Source of the DNA: a bacterium
GTDB taxonomy: Bacteria > Actinomycetota > Acidimicrobiia > Spongiisociales > UBA11373
Direction of reading: 5' to 3'
DNA: 7,047 nt
NCBI GenBank assembly: GCA_013202595.1
Contig: JABMPV010000262.1
Coordinates: 1 to 7,047, forward strand
This document shows positions 1 through 6,717 of this stretch, piece after piece (the stretch's first letter is position 1; every line of letters starts with the position of its first letter). The notes beneath the pieces were generated by a model, which saw only the letters and a program-made list of their open reading frames with translations, did no database searches and was not told where the DNA came from. Made by a program: the position numbers and the translations under genes.

Positions 1-858
1 AAAGACGCCGACGTCGTCATCGGCACATCGTCGGGAGCGGTCGTCGGGGCAATCCTCCGCGCCGGTGAACTCAGCCTCAGTTCCCTCATCGGCGACGCCG
101 AGGCTCGAGACGAACTGGCCAAGACCCTCTCCGACCACATCTACCGCAGGACCATCCCACGGGGGGTATTCCGCTGGATCCGCCACGGAGTCATGCCCGG
201 GGTTCGCCGGCCGGGGCTGCAATTGGCGCTCGGCAGTCCCGCTCTCTACTCGACCGACGGCATCGCCGATTGGGTGACCCACCACGTAGGAGAGGAGGCT
301 GCGGCCGGGTGGCCAGAGCATCCCACGATCATCGTCGCCTATGAGTTGGAAGGCCGACGACGGGTGGCGTTCGGTACCGACGACAGCCCCGATGTCTCAC
401 TCGCCGACGCAGTTGCTGCCTCCTCAGCGGTCCCGATGGTGTTCGAGCCACGCTCCATCGACGGCACCCGCTACGTGGACGGTGGTGTCGCCACCGGAAC
501 GAGTATCGATCTCGTCCTCGGTTCCGATGAGCCTCTGGATCTGATCGTGGTGATCGCTCCGATGGGCTCAGGTGACGTCCGGACGGGTTCGCGCTTCTAC
601 GAGGGCATCGTCGACCGTCTCGGCGGCACCGCTCTCGAGGCGGAGGTGGAGACGGTGTCAACGGCATGGCCCGACACCGACATCATCGTGCTGAAACCGG
701 ACGCAGCAGTCCTGGAGGAGACCAGGCCGAATCCGATGAGCACTTCGAGGGCGGTCCCGGCATTCATCAGGACACTCAGATCGATGCGGACCGAACTGGC
801 ACGCCCCGAGGTGTGGAGCGTGCTGGAGCGCCACCTCCTGGTGCCGGAACACCGGTAA
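1..858 (+). CDS. Patatin-like phospholipase, 5'-truncated by the window edge
   Basis: This is the C-terminal 285 residues of a patatin-family serine lipid acyl hydrolase (bacterial RssA/NTE-like class). Such enzymes hydrolyse acyl esters of phospholipids or lysophospholipids with a Ser-Asp dyad. Both catalytic elements are visible. The nucleophile elbow is GTSSG at visible residues 8-12 (Ser10, codon 28-30). The aspartate lies in YVDGG (Asp160, codon 478-480), preceded by the family's typical ASSAVPMVFEP stretch. The reading frame is open from base 1. The elbow normally lies about 40-50 residues from the N-terminus, so probably only the first few dozen residues (oxyanion-hole Gly-rich segment) are missing. 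An internal ATG at 193 lies after the nucleophile and cannot be the true start. The TAA stop is followed at once by a strong hairpin. No signal peptide can be judged. The true substrate is unknown. Confidence 0.93.
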   Translation, partial: KDADVVIGTSSGAVVGAILRAGELSLSSLIGDAEARDELAKTLSDHIYRRTIPRGVFRWIRHGVMPGVRRPGLQLALGSPALYSTDGIADWVTHHVGEEAAAGWPEHPTIIVAYELEGRRRVAFGTDDSPDVSLADAVAASSAVPMVFEPRSIDGTRYVDGGVATGTSIDLVLGSDEPLDLIVVIAPMGSGDVRTGSRFYEGIVDRLGGTALEAEVETVSTAWPDTDIIVLKPDAAVLEETRPNPMSTSRAVPAFIRTLRSMRTELARPEVWSVLERHLLVPEHR

Positions 859-863
859 CGCGC

Positions 864-887
864 CGCGGCGCCCCGAAGGGCGCCGCG
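864..887. terminator. GC-rich hairpin between convergent genes, probable bidirectional terminator
   Basis: A perfect 10-bp inverted repeat (CGCGGCGCCC, loop CGAA, GGGCGCCGCG) begins 6 bases after the stop of the patatin-like gene. It ends 17 bases before the stop of the convergent peptidoglycan-binding gene. Its position between two converging stops suits a shared terminator. There is no T-run on either side, so it is not a classical intrinsic terminator. U-poor hairpins are common at gene ends in GC-rich actinobacteria. The structure is seen; the function is inferred. Confidence 0.7.
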
Positions 888-904
888 TACGAGAGTCTGA
901 TCGG

Positions 905-1276
905 CTACAGCGGTGCGTTTCCGCCGTCGTCGCTGTCATCCGTTGCTGCGGGTGCCCCCTGGAAGAACGCCTGCTCGGCAGCACTCTTCGCGCTGCCCTT
1001 GCTGGGCTCCTCGTCCTCGGCCTTGCCTTTGCCTTTGCACTTGCCCCTGCCCCTGCCGCGGGTCTCGTCTTCCGGATCTGCAAGGAGCGCCTTCATGGCC
1101 TTGCGCGATTCGGGTCCGAAGATTCCGTCCACCTGAAGACCTTGGGCCGCCTGGAACGCACGGACCGCTGCGTCGGTCTTCGGGCCGAAAACGCCGTCGG
1201 CCGGCCCGGGATCGAATCCGGCGCGTGCGAGGCGACGCTGAAGTCTCTCTACCCCTTCATCTCCCAATTTGAGCAT
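905..1276 (-). CDS. Small peptidoglycan-binding-domain protein with basic Gly/Lys/Arg tail
   Basis: This 123-residue protein has one PG_binding_1 domain at about residues 3-63. The domain's internal symmetry shows as two related motifs, DGVFGPKT (28-35) and DGIFGPES (50-57), separated by the AVRAFQAAQGL helix. Such domains bind cell-wall peptidoglycan, usually attached to hydrolases. Here no catalytic domain follows. Residues 73-85 are a basic low-complexity run of alternating Gly with Arg or Lys around one Cys (Cys80). An Ala/Ser-rich stretch and an acidic C-terminus (DDSDDGG) come next. No signal peptide or membrane segment is visible, which is odd for a wall binder. The ATG at 1276 is supported by an AAAGGG-type ribosome site 7 bases upstream. 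It lies 56 bp downstream of the oxidoreductase gene on the same strand and may be cotranscribed. The domain call is firm; the role is unknown. Confidence 0.88.
   Translation of the reverse strand: MLKLGDEGVERLQRRLARAGFDPGPADGVFGPKTDAAVRAFQAAQGLQVDGIFGPESRKAMKALLADPEDETRGRGRGKCKGKGKAEDEEPSKGSAKSAAEQAFFQGAPAATDDSDDGGNAPL
1022..1060 (-). repeat. Hexanucleotide repeat tract encoding the RGRGRGKCKGKGK tail
   Basis: Read on the minus strand, the tract contains two AGGGGC units, an AAGTGC interruption and two AAAGGC units, flanked by related codons. It encodes residues 73-85 of the peptidoglycan-binding protein. Its unit of six bases keeps frame, so copy-number change would alter tail length without a frameshift. 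It is too short and imperfect to call a microsatellite with certainty. Confidence 0.6.
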
Positions 1277-1332
1277 CTACGTGCCCTTTCTCTAGCTACC
1301 GAGATTGAAATGTAGCCAATTGAGGGCCGGTA

Positions 1333-2859
1333 TCACCGAGCCGACACCTTCACCCGGTGGTATCCGGAGGCTCCATCGGGCCGCGCGGACCTCTCCTCCG
1401 GTGTCTGTGGAACTCCGTTTCCATCGGTCGCCCTGACCTCTATCAGCCTGTCGCCCGGCTGAAACTCGACATCGGTCCGCCATTGGATCCAGGCATCATC
1501 GGACAGCGGTTCGGTGACCTCCGCATCGATCCACGCCCCGCCATCGACTCTTATCTCGACCCGATCCACTCCGCGAGTTGGGGCCCAGGCCACCCCGGCG
1601 ACCGGTACCGGGCCCGGCCCAACGGCGCTGCCATCTCCAGGCACGTCGATGCGCGACTGGGTCTTGATCGGAGCTTCCTTCGACCATCCACGCTTGATCC
1701 AATAGGCGTCGAAGTCGTCCCACCCGGTCAGTTCGATCTCTGTGATCCACTTCGTCGCAGACACGAACCCGTAGAGACCGGGGACCACGAGGCGGGCCGG
1801 ATAGCCGTGGCGCCGCGGCAGGACCTCGCCGTTCATGCCGAGCGCTATCAGCGGGTCCCTGCCGTCGTAGGCCGCTGTGGTCGGGAAACCGGCCGTCCAG
1901 CCGTCGATGGACCTTCCCACCATTTGTGTTCCTCCGGCGAGGACGCCCGCTTCATCCAGGATGTCCGTCAGCGGCACCCCGATCCAGCGAGCATTGCCGA
2001 CCAGGTCACCGCCGACCGGATTGGACACGCATGACAACGTCACCCACCTTTCGACGAGATCTCTCGACAGCAGATCCTCATACGTGAGATTCAGCTCACG
2101 TTCAACCAGGCCGTGCACCCTGAGGTTCCATTCCGTCGTGTCCACTCGGGGGATGACCAGCGCCGTATCGATGCGGTAGAACTCTCCGCTCGGCACCTCG
2201 ATGGGCGACATGCCCGCCAGTGTGAAGCCCTGGCCGATGCCGATCGCCGGGAGCGGGTCCGACAGAGTGGGGAACGTCATGGGCGGCGCTTCGGGTACCG
2301 ATGAGATGAGCCGGCGCCCGACGACGCCCGACACCACGGCCACGCCGGCGCCCGCGCCTGCGAGTGCCAGGAACCTGCGGCGACCGGAATCGTCGGTGGC
2401 CAGTTCGGCAGCCGGGTCCACAGAGGGACCGAGCACCTTCAGCAACACGACGAGTGACCCAATGCCCGCCGCCACACCGATGGCCGCGGCCAGAGTGGCC
2501 GTCAGCAATGATGCCTCAGGCTCTCGCGCCGCGGCCAGCATGCCGACGATCCCAAACACACCAAAGACGGCGATTCCGATGCGCAAGTCCCGGCGGGCTG
2601 CGATTCCGGTGAACCACCCGATGGCCAGGACCAGCACGGCGATCCCGATGGACAACGCTGCCTTGTCGGACGTCCCGAACAGGGAGATCGCAACGTCCTT
2701 GACGACCGGCGGAGCGACGTCGACCACGAAGCCGCCGACGCCGATGACCAGGGACGGCACCGAATCGACCAATCCGGCGAGCAGCTCCGGGAGGGTGACT
2801 GCAAGGGCTGCAGCCACCACGCCGACCGCGCCGGTACGTTTCCGTTCGGTTCCTGTCAT
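1333..2859 (-). CDS. Membrane-anchored sulfite-oxidase-family molybdopterin oxidoreductase
   Basis: This 508-residue protein has three parts. Residues 12-141 are hydrophobic, with about four predicted membrane segments (roughly 14-47, 68-86, 93-110, 117-141). Next comes a Tat-like GRRRFLALAGAG signal/anchor (159-180). The soluble part has the oxidoreductase molybdopterin-binding domain (about 225-385), with the probable Mo-ligand cysteine in TLSCVSNPVGG (Cys277) and the family signature HGYPARLVVPGLYG (351-364). It ends with the Ig-like Mo-co dimerisation domain (about 398-505; VAWAPTRGVDRVEIRVDGG and VRATDGNG). This layout is sulfite-oxidase-like; the MsrP-type reductases I know lack the dimerisation domain. 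The catalytic part is probably extracytoplasmic. The start is set at ATG 2859, preceded by GGGAGG; an in-frame TTG at 2895 lacks a good ribosome site. No cytochrome partner or Moco gene is nearby. The true substrate (sulfite or another oxyanion) is not determined by sequence. Confidence 0.93.
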   Translation of the reverse strand: MTGTERKRTGAVGVVAAALAVTLPELLAGLVDSVPSLVIGVGGFVVDVAPPVVKDVAISLFGTSDKAALSIGIAVLVLAIGWFTGIAARRDLRIGIAVFGVFGIVGMLAAAREPEASLLTATLAAAIGVAAGIGSLVVLLKVLGPSVDPAAELATDDSGRRRFLALAGAGAGVAVVSGVVGRRLISSVPEAPPMTFPTLSDPLPAIGIGQGFTLAGMSPIEVPSGEFYRIDTALVIPRVDTTEWNLRVHGLVERELNLTYEDLLSRDLVERWVTLSCVSNPVGGDLVGNARWIGVPLTDILDEAGVLAGGTQMVGRSIDGWTAGFPTTAAYDGRDPLIALGMNGEVLPRRHGYPARLVVPGLYGFVSATKWITEIELTGWDDFDAYWIKRGWSKEAPIKTQSRIDVPGDGSAVGPGPVPVAGVAWAPTRGVDRVEIRVDGGAWIDAEVTEPLSDDAWIQWRTDVEFQPGDRLIEVRATDGNGVPQTPEERSARPDGASGYHRVKVSAR

Positions 2860-2862
2860 GGT

Positions 2863-2868
2863 CCTCCC
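2863..2868 (-). promoter_or_regulatory. Ribosome binding site that decides the oxidoreductase start
   Basis: GGGAGG on the minus strand lies 3 bases upstream of ATG 2859. Spacing is short, but the purine run is the best in the region. It favours this ATG over the in-frame TTG 12 codons upstream. Confidence 0.6.
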
Positions 2869-2990
2869 AGTCTGACTCCCGCGTAGAGAAGCCAACGACT
2901 CGGGGACCCGGGTGGTTCCCGATGATTTGGGGCCTTCGCCCCCTGGTCACGCGAGACCCCACATCACAGGATGAGGTCGGATTCCGCATC

Positions 2991-2997
2991 AAGGAGG
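2991..2997 (+). promoter_or_regulatory. Strong Shine-Dalgarno of the acyl-CoA ligase
   Basis: AAGGAGG lies 4 bases before ATG 3002. It is a near-perfect anti-SD match and fixes the ligase start. Confidence 0.85.
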
Positions 2998-3001
2998 AGC
3001 G

Positions 3002-4708
3002 ATGGAGCCACGCCCGTGGCACAGGCACTATGACACAGGGGTCCCGACCTCTCTCGACATCCCCGATGTCTGCCTCGATGAACTGCTGACGCGCACGGCC
3101 GTGAAGAGGCCCGACCAGACGGCTCTGGTGTTCTTCGATCGCGTGACGACCTTCTCCGAGCTCGACGCCTCCGTCGACCGGCTCGCGGCCGCACTTCAGG
3201 CAAGAGGTGTGGCGCCGGGCGACCGGGTGTCTGTGTTCATGGCCAACTGCCCGCAGGTGGTGCTCGCATACGAGGCCATCTGGCGTTGCGGCGCCGTCGT
3301 CGTTCCGTCCAATCCCCTCTACACGGCCGCCGAGTTCGCCCATCAGGCTCGCGATGCCGGTTCGAAGGTCGCCATCTGCATGTCGATGATGTGGGACCGG
3401 GTGCAAGGCGCTCTGCCGGCGACAGACATCGAACGGGTCATCGTGACCAGCATCAAGGAGGCGCTGCCGGGGCTCAAGCGGCTGTTGTTCGGCCTCCTGA
3501 AGGAGAAGAAGGGCGGCCACCGCGCCGACCTGTCGCAAGTATCGAACGCAGAGTGGCTCGAAGAGGTGATGGCCGCTGCGCCGGAGAAGCCGGAGCCCGT
3601 ACCGGTCAGGGCGACGGATCCTGCTGTGCTCATGTACACGGGCGGGACCACCGGACTCCCCAAGGGCGCCACTCTGAGCCACAGGAACATGGTTGCCAAC
3701 AGCATGCAGGGTGCCGCATGGTCGACCGGTCTCGTCGAGGGCGCCGAAGTGATGCTGACGGCCATTCCCCTGTCGCACTCCTACGGCATGACCGTGTGCA
3801 TGAACCATTCCATCGATCGGGGCTACAGCCAGGTGATCGTTCCCGATGCCCGGGACATCGGCGGTCTGCTCGGTGTGATCTCCAAGCATCGCCCCACCCT
3901 GTTCCCCGGCGTGCCCGCTCTCTACTCGGCCATCCTCACCCACCCGAAGGTGGCTGCAGGCAAGGTCGACCTCTCGTCGATCAAGCAGTGTCTCTCAGGC
4001 GCAGCCGGGCTGCCTCCGGAGATCCAGAGGCGGTTTCAGGATGCAACCAAGGGTCGCCTGGTGGAGGGATACGGTCTGAGCGAGGCCTCCCCCATCACCC
4101 ACTGCAACCCGCTGGGTGGAGAGGACCGGGTCGGATCCATCGGCATTCCCCTGCCCGAGACCGACTGCCGGATCCTCGACGAGGAGACGGAGACCACCGG
4201 GGTCGCGCCGGGCGAGCGCGGCGTGATGTGCATCTCGGGGCCGCAGATCATGTCGGGATACTGGAAGCGCGACGAGGACACCGCATCGTCACTCAGATCC
4301 GACGACGCTGGAACGGTGTGGCTCCACACGGGCGATGTGGCCGTGATGGACGAAGAGGGGTTCTTCCGCATCGTCGACCGCAAGAAGGACATGATCCTGG
4401 CTTCCGGCGGCTTCAACGTGTACCCCCGGGAGATCGAGGACGTCCTGGTGGAGCATCCCGCGATCATCGAGGCCGGTGTCATCGGCGTGCCGACCGGCTC
4501 CGCCGATCAGCGGGCCAAGGCGTTCGTGGTGCTGGAGCCGGGGGCGGCGGCCACCGCGGACGAGATCATCGAGTTCTGCCGCGAGCGACTGGCCCGCTAC
4601 AAGGTGCCCAAGCAGGTCGAGTTCCGCGATGAGCTCCCGAGGACGTTCGTCGGCAAGGTCCTGCGACGCGAGCTCGCCAGGGAAGAAGACGAATCGGCCG
4701 GCGGATGA
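3002..4708 (+). CDS. Long-chain fatty-acid-CoA ligase (AMP-forming, FadD/LcfA-like)
   Basis: This 568-residue enzyme of the ANL superfamily activates fatty acids via acyl-AMP to acyl-CoA, feeding beta-oxidation or lipid synthesis in the cytoplasm. The phosphate-binding loop is YTGGTTGLPKG (212-222). The adenine/ATP motif is YGLSE (357-361), and TGD (443-445) binds the ribose. The hinge is DRKKDMILASGGFNVYPREIE's region (459-479), and the C-terminal catalytic lysine is Lys552 in PRTFVGK. All key residues are present and the length is normal for the family. The N-terminal VPTSLDIPD and VVVPSNPLYTAAE stretches resemble Bacillus LcfA-type long-chain ligases more than acetyl-CoA synthetases; chain length is inferred from that. 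The last four bases overlap the next gene's start (ATGA). PRTFVGK fits the PX4GK motif, a known target of acylation by Pat-type GNAT enzymes. Confidence 0.95.
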   Translation: MEPRPWHRHYDTGVPTSLDIPDVCLDELLTRTAVKRPDQTALVFFDRVTTFSELDASVDRLAAALQARGVAPGDRVSVFMANCPQVVLAYEAIWRCGAVVVPSNPLYTAAEFAHQARDAGSKVAICMSMMWDRVQGALPATDIERVIVTSIKEALPGLKRLLFGLLKEKKGGHRADLSQVSNAEWLEEVMAAAPEKPEPVPVRATDPAVLMYTGGTTGLPKGATLSHRNMVANSMQGAAWSTGLVEGAEVMLTAIPLSHSYGMTVCMNHSIDRGYSQVIVPDARDIGGLLGVISKHRPTLFPGVPALYSAILTHPKVAAGKVDLSSIKQCLSGAAGLPPEIQRRFQDATKGRLVEGYGLSEASPITHCNPLGGEDRVGSIGIPLPETDCRILDEETETTGVAPGERGVMCISGPQIMSGYWKRDEDTASSLRSDDAGTVWLHTGDVAVMDEEGFFRIVDRKKDMILASGGFNVYPREIEDVLVEHPAIIEAGVIGVPTGSADQRAKAFVVLEPGAAATADEIIEFCRERLARYKVPKQVEFRDELPRTFVGKVLRRELAREEDESAGG

Positions 4709-5370
4709 GGCCGGCACGAAGCATCACCCTGGTGGGTGACCCGAGAGGGCACCCACCGGATTCGCCACTGCCCCGCGACGAGCGCGACGTGGTGTGGCTG
4801 TCGCTCGATGGGTTCCCCGTCGGCTTGCGGCCGATCCACCCCGACGACAAGTCCGCGCTGATCGAGGGGTTCGGAAGGCTCTCGGAGCAGACCAGGTACC
4901 AGCGCTTTCTGGCGCCCATGAACAGTCTGTCCTCCCGTCAGATCAGATACCTCACCGAGATCGACCACGTCAATCACTTCGCGTGGGTGGCCGGGACGAG
5001 ATCGGAGGACGGCGCGATCAAAGGCATGGGCGTGGCCCGGTTCGTCCGGCTCGCCGCCGACCCGGACGTCGCCGATTTCGCCGTTGTGGTCGCCGACGAC
5101 AGCCAGGACCGGGGCGTCGGCACACTGCTGGTCCATGCCCTGACGGCGGTCGCTCACGATCACGGCATCGTCCGACTCACCGCGCTCGCTCTCGGAGAGA
5201 ACCGCAGGATGGTCAGCATCCTGGAACGGATCGGGGGTTCGTTCACACCCGAGTCACCCGGCGTGCTCGCATCGCAGGTCCCGCTCCCCGCGCCGATCGA
5301 TCTCGACGATGAGACGCGAGACGCCCTGATCTGGGTATCGAAGATCGCAGCCCATCCATCGGGCCGGTAG
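4705..5370 (+). CDS. GNAT-family N-acetyltransferase, candidate acyltransferase acting on the upstream ligase
   Basis: This 221-residue protein has one GNAT fold from about residue 38. Its opening, GLRPIHPDDKSALIEGFGRLS followed by TRYQRFL (64-68), is typical of GNAT domains of bacterial Pat protein-lysine acetyltransferases. The acetyl-CoA pyrophosphate loop is QDRGVGT (134-140). An acidic residue, Asp124 in ADFAVVV, occupies the beta-4 position where Pat enzymes usually carry a catalytic glutamate. Residues 1-28 form a polar, Pro-rich extension with no recognisable domain. There is no fused cAMP-binding or acyl-CoA-synthetase-like domain. ATG 4705 overlaps the ligase stop by 4 bp, so translation is probably coupled. 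The GNAT call is firm. The protein-acylating role and the target are inferred from context. Confidence 0.9.
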   Translation: MRPARSITLVGDPRGHPPDSPLPRDERDVVWLSLDGFPVGLRPIHPDDKSALIEGFGRLSEQTRYQRFLAPMNSLSSRQIRYLTEIDHVNHFAWVAGTRSEDGAIKGMGVARFVRLAADPDVADFAVVVADDSQDRGVGTLLVHALTAVAHDHGIVRLTALALGENRRMVSILERIGGSFTPESPGVLASQVPLPAPIDLDDETRDALIWVSKIAAHPSGR

Positions 5371-5393
5371 CCACTCGACGCGCAGGCGCGCAC

Positions 5394-6131
5394 TCAGCCG
5401 AGCAACGATGCGAACAGCCGCGCCGTGGCATCGACGGCCACGTCTGCTCCGTCGAGGGCAGGGTTCCACGACGACATCGAAGCAGCAACGACCCGACCGG
5501 TGGCGCCGAGCGCCGCCACGGCCGCTGCGACCTCGGCGAGACCGGGGCCTCCCGGTGCCGGGTAGTTGACACCCGGCATCTCTGCGGGGTCGACCACATC
5601 GACATCGACGTGGACCAGCAGTGGTCCACCGGGAATGGATCGGGCCACCTGCTCCACGGTGAGGTGGCGGATCCCGGCGGCTGCGACGGCGTCATCCTCT
5701 CCCGGGTCGAGATCCCGGGCATCCACCAGGGTCACCCTGTCGTCGGGAAGCGGGGTGAGGCCGGCACCGGTCACGATGGTCTGCTCTCCCCTGCCGGTCA
5801 GCATGGCAAGCGGCATCCCTCCGAGAAAGCCCGAAGGACTGGTCTCCCAGGTGTTGAAGTCGCCGTGGGCGTCGAAGAAGTACAGGTGCGGGAAAATCCC
5901 GCGCCGCTCCAGTCCGGCCAGCACGCCGATCACCGTCGGGCAGTCGCCGGCCCACACCATCGGTGGGTCGTTCGCTGCTGCCACCGCATCGGCCACCGCC
6001 TTGTTGAGGACGGCCATCCGCTCTGGTGCGGATCCCTCCGGCAGATCGGGATCGAGGGTCACCCCCGGTATCGGTGGCTTCAGTGAGTGCATCCGCTCGC
6101 CCATGAAAAAGGGCACTTCGATGAGTTCCAT
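5394..6131 (-). CDS. Arginase/agmatinase-family (ureohydrolase) metalloprotein
   Basis: This 245-residue protein belongs to the ureohydrolase fold, whose members hydrolyse guanidino or amidino groups with a two-manganese centre. Two metal motifs are intact: DAHGDFNT (87-94) and HVDVDVVDP (174-182). The first motif, normally GGDH, reads AGDC (61-64), so the usual first histidine ligand is a cysteine. DFNTWETSPSGFLGGMPLA follows the second motif, as in a group of uncharacterised actinobacterial and firmicute arginase-like proteins (from memory). The protein is shorter than classical arginases (about 300 residues), mainly at the N-terminus. ATG 6131 has only a weak AGG upstream. It lies 73 bp downstream of the LpqN-like gene on the same strand and converges with the GNAT gene 23 bp away. 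Substrate is unknown: it could be arginine, agmatine, guanidinobutyrate or formiminoglutamate. Confidence 0.88.
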   Translation of the reverse strand: MELIEVPFFMGERMHSLKPPIPGVTLDPDLPEGSAPERMAVLNKAVADAVAAANDPPMVWAGDCPTVIGVLAGLERRGIFPHLYFFDAHGDFNTWETSPSGFLGGMPLAMLTGRGEQTIVTGAGLTPLPDDRVTLVDARDLDPGEDDAVAAAGIRHLTVEQVARSIPGGPLLVHVDVDVVDPAEMPGVNYPAPGGPGLAEVAAAVAALGATGRVVAASMSSWNPALDGADVAVDATARLFASLLG

Positions 6132-6204
6132 GCAGAAGAACCTACGCGCCCTGTGGCGGGACAGGCGTCACGCCGACATCGATTGGCCCGTCCCGGACGC
6201 TTGC

Positions 6205-6717
6205 CTATTCGGAGAAGTGGAGCGACTCGAGGATCTTGGCGTGCAGCGCCTGCGCTTCGTCGCCTGCGGCCGAGGGGTTCAGGAACGTGAACTGGAAGAG
6301 GTCCACGGTCGGCTGGTCGACCACAGGCCCGAACACGAACGAGTCCACGCGGGTGACCGGTCCGTCCTCATCCGGAATGGTCAACTCGACCTCGCGCACA
6401 TGGTGCAAGCTCTCGAACAGGACGACGCGCTGGTCCTTGATCGTCGCATCCGGGAAGTCCGCCTTGAGGTTGTCCCACGTGACCTTGGCGACGGCTTCGA
6501 GCGTGGTCCCTCTGGCCATCCGTTCATGGCGGACGATCACATTGGTCCAGTACCCGGGAGCATCCGCCGCCGGCCCCATCACATACAGAGCATCGGGGAA
6601 CTCGGAGATCACCCATTCCGGCGGCACCTCGACGGTGAAGATCGGAATCGGCCGGAACAGGGGGTCGGGATAGGTGACTTTTACGAGGTCCGTACGGCCG
6701 CCGGGTGCTTGGATCAT
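6205..6717 (-). CDS. LpqN/DUF1795-like protein of unknown function
   Basis: This 170-residue protein has an alternating beta pattern. It opens with FTVEVPPEWVISEFPDALYVM (27-47), then a polar NVIVRHERM strand, a helix (LEAVAKVTWDNLKADFP) and paired strands ending in DLFQFTFLNP and a C-terminal helix. This order resembles the LpqN/LpqT and DUF1795 families of actinobacterial proteins. Those are often lipoproteins, but here there is no signal peptide or lipobox Cys, so the protein is probably cytosolic or secreted by another route. ATG 6717 has no Shine-Dalgarno; a TANNNT-type TAGCCT ends 6 bases upstream on the minus strand, as expected for a leaderless transcript. The gene may be cotranscribed with the arginase-like gene downstream. 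Family assignment is by pattern memory only. I am confident it is a gene. Confidence 0.75.
   Translation of the reverse strand: MIQAPGGRTDLVKVTYPDPLFRPIPIFTVEVPPEWVISEFPDALYVMGPAADAPGYWTNVIVRHERMARGTTLEAVAKVTWDNLKADFPDATIKDQRVVLFESLHHVREVELTIPDEDGPVTRVDSFVFGPVVDQPTVDLFQFTFLNPSAAGDEAQALHAKILESLHFSE

Larger units (their letters stand above)
2860..3001. promoter_or_regulatory. Divergent promoter region between oxidoreductase and acyl-CoA ligase
   Basis: This 142-bp gap separates two divergently transcribed gene pairs, so both promoters should lie here. It contains a GGGGC-CTTC-GCCCC hairpin (2929-2942) and, beside it, an imperfect palindrome GGGACC...GGTTCCC (2903-2920). A weak sigma-70-type candidate for the + genes is TGGTCA (2944-2949), a 17-bp spacer, then CAGGAT (2967-2972), matching the consensus at 4/6 and 3/6. 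I could not find a convincing promoter for the minus strand. Location is strong; the individual elements are weak. Confidence 0.45.

Noticed and set aside
1295..1316. GCTAC...GTAGC inverted repeat between the oxidoreductase and peptidoglycan-binding genes
   Set aside because: A 5-bp stem with a 12-base loop is unlikely to be stable.
2201..2875. 224-codon plus-strand frame opposite the oxidoreductase N-terminus
   Set aside because: Ala/Thr/Pro/Ser-rich antisense of the membrane segments, with no independent support.
2516..3943. 475-codon minus-strand open frame spanning the intergenic region and the 5' half of the ligase
   Set aside because: It overlaps two firmly identified genes. Its translation is Arg/Gly/His-rich with no domain, typical of antisense frames in GC-rich DNA.
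3286..4632. 448-codon plus-strand frame inside the ligase
   Set aside because: It is a shifted-frame shadow of the ligase, Arg/Gly-rich and without motifs.
5379..5390. CGCG-CAGG-CGCG hairpin between the convergent GNAT and arginase-like genes
   Set aside because: The stem is only 4 bp and has no T-run, which is too weak to call a terminator despite its suitable position.
6147..6167. Bulged 7-bp hairpin in the 73-bp gap upstream of the arginase-like gene
   Set aside because: It has one bulge, a short stem and no U-tract or alternative pairing. It could be an attenuator but is indistinguishable from chance in GC-rich DNA.
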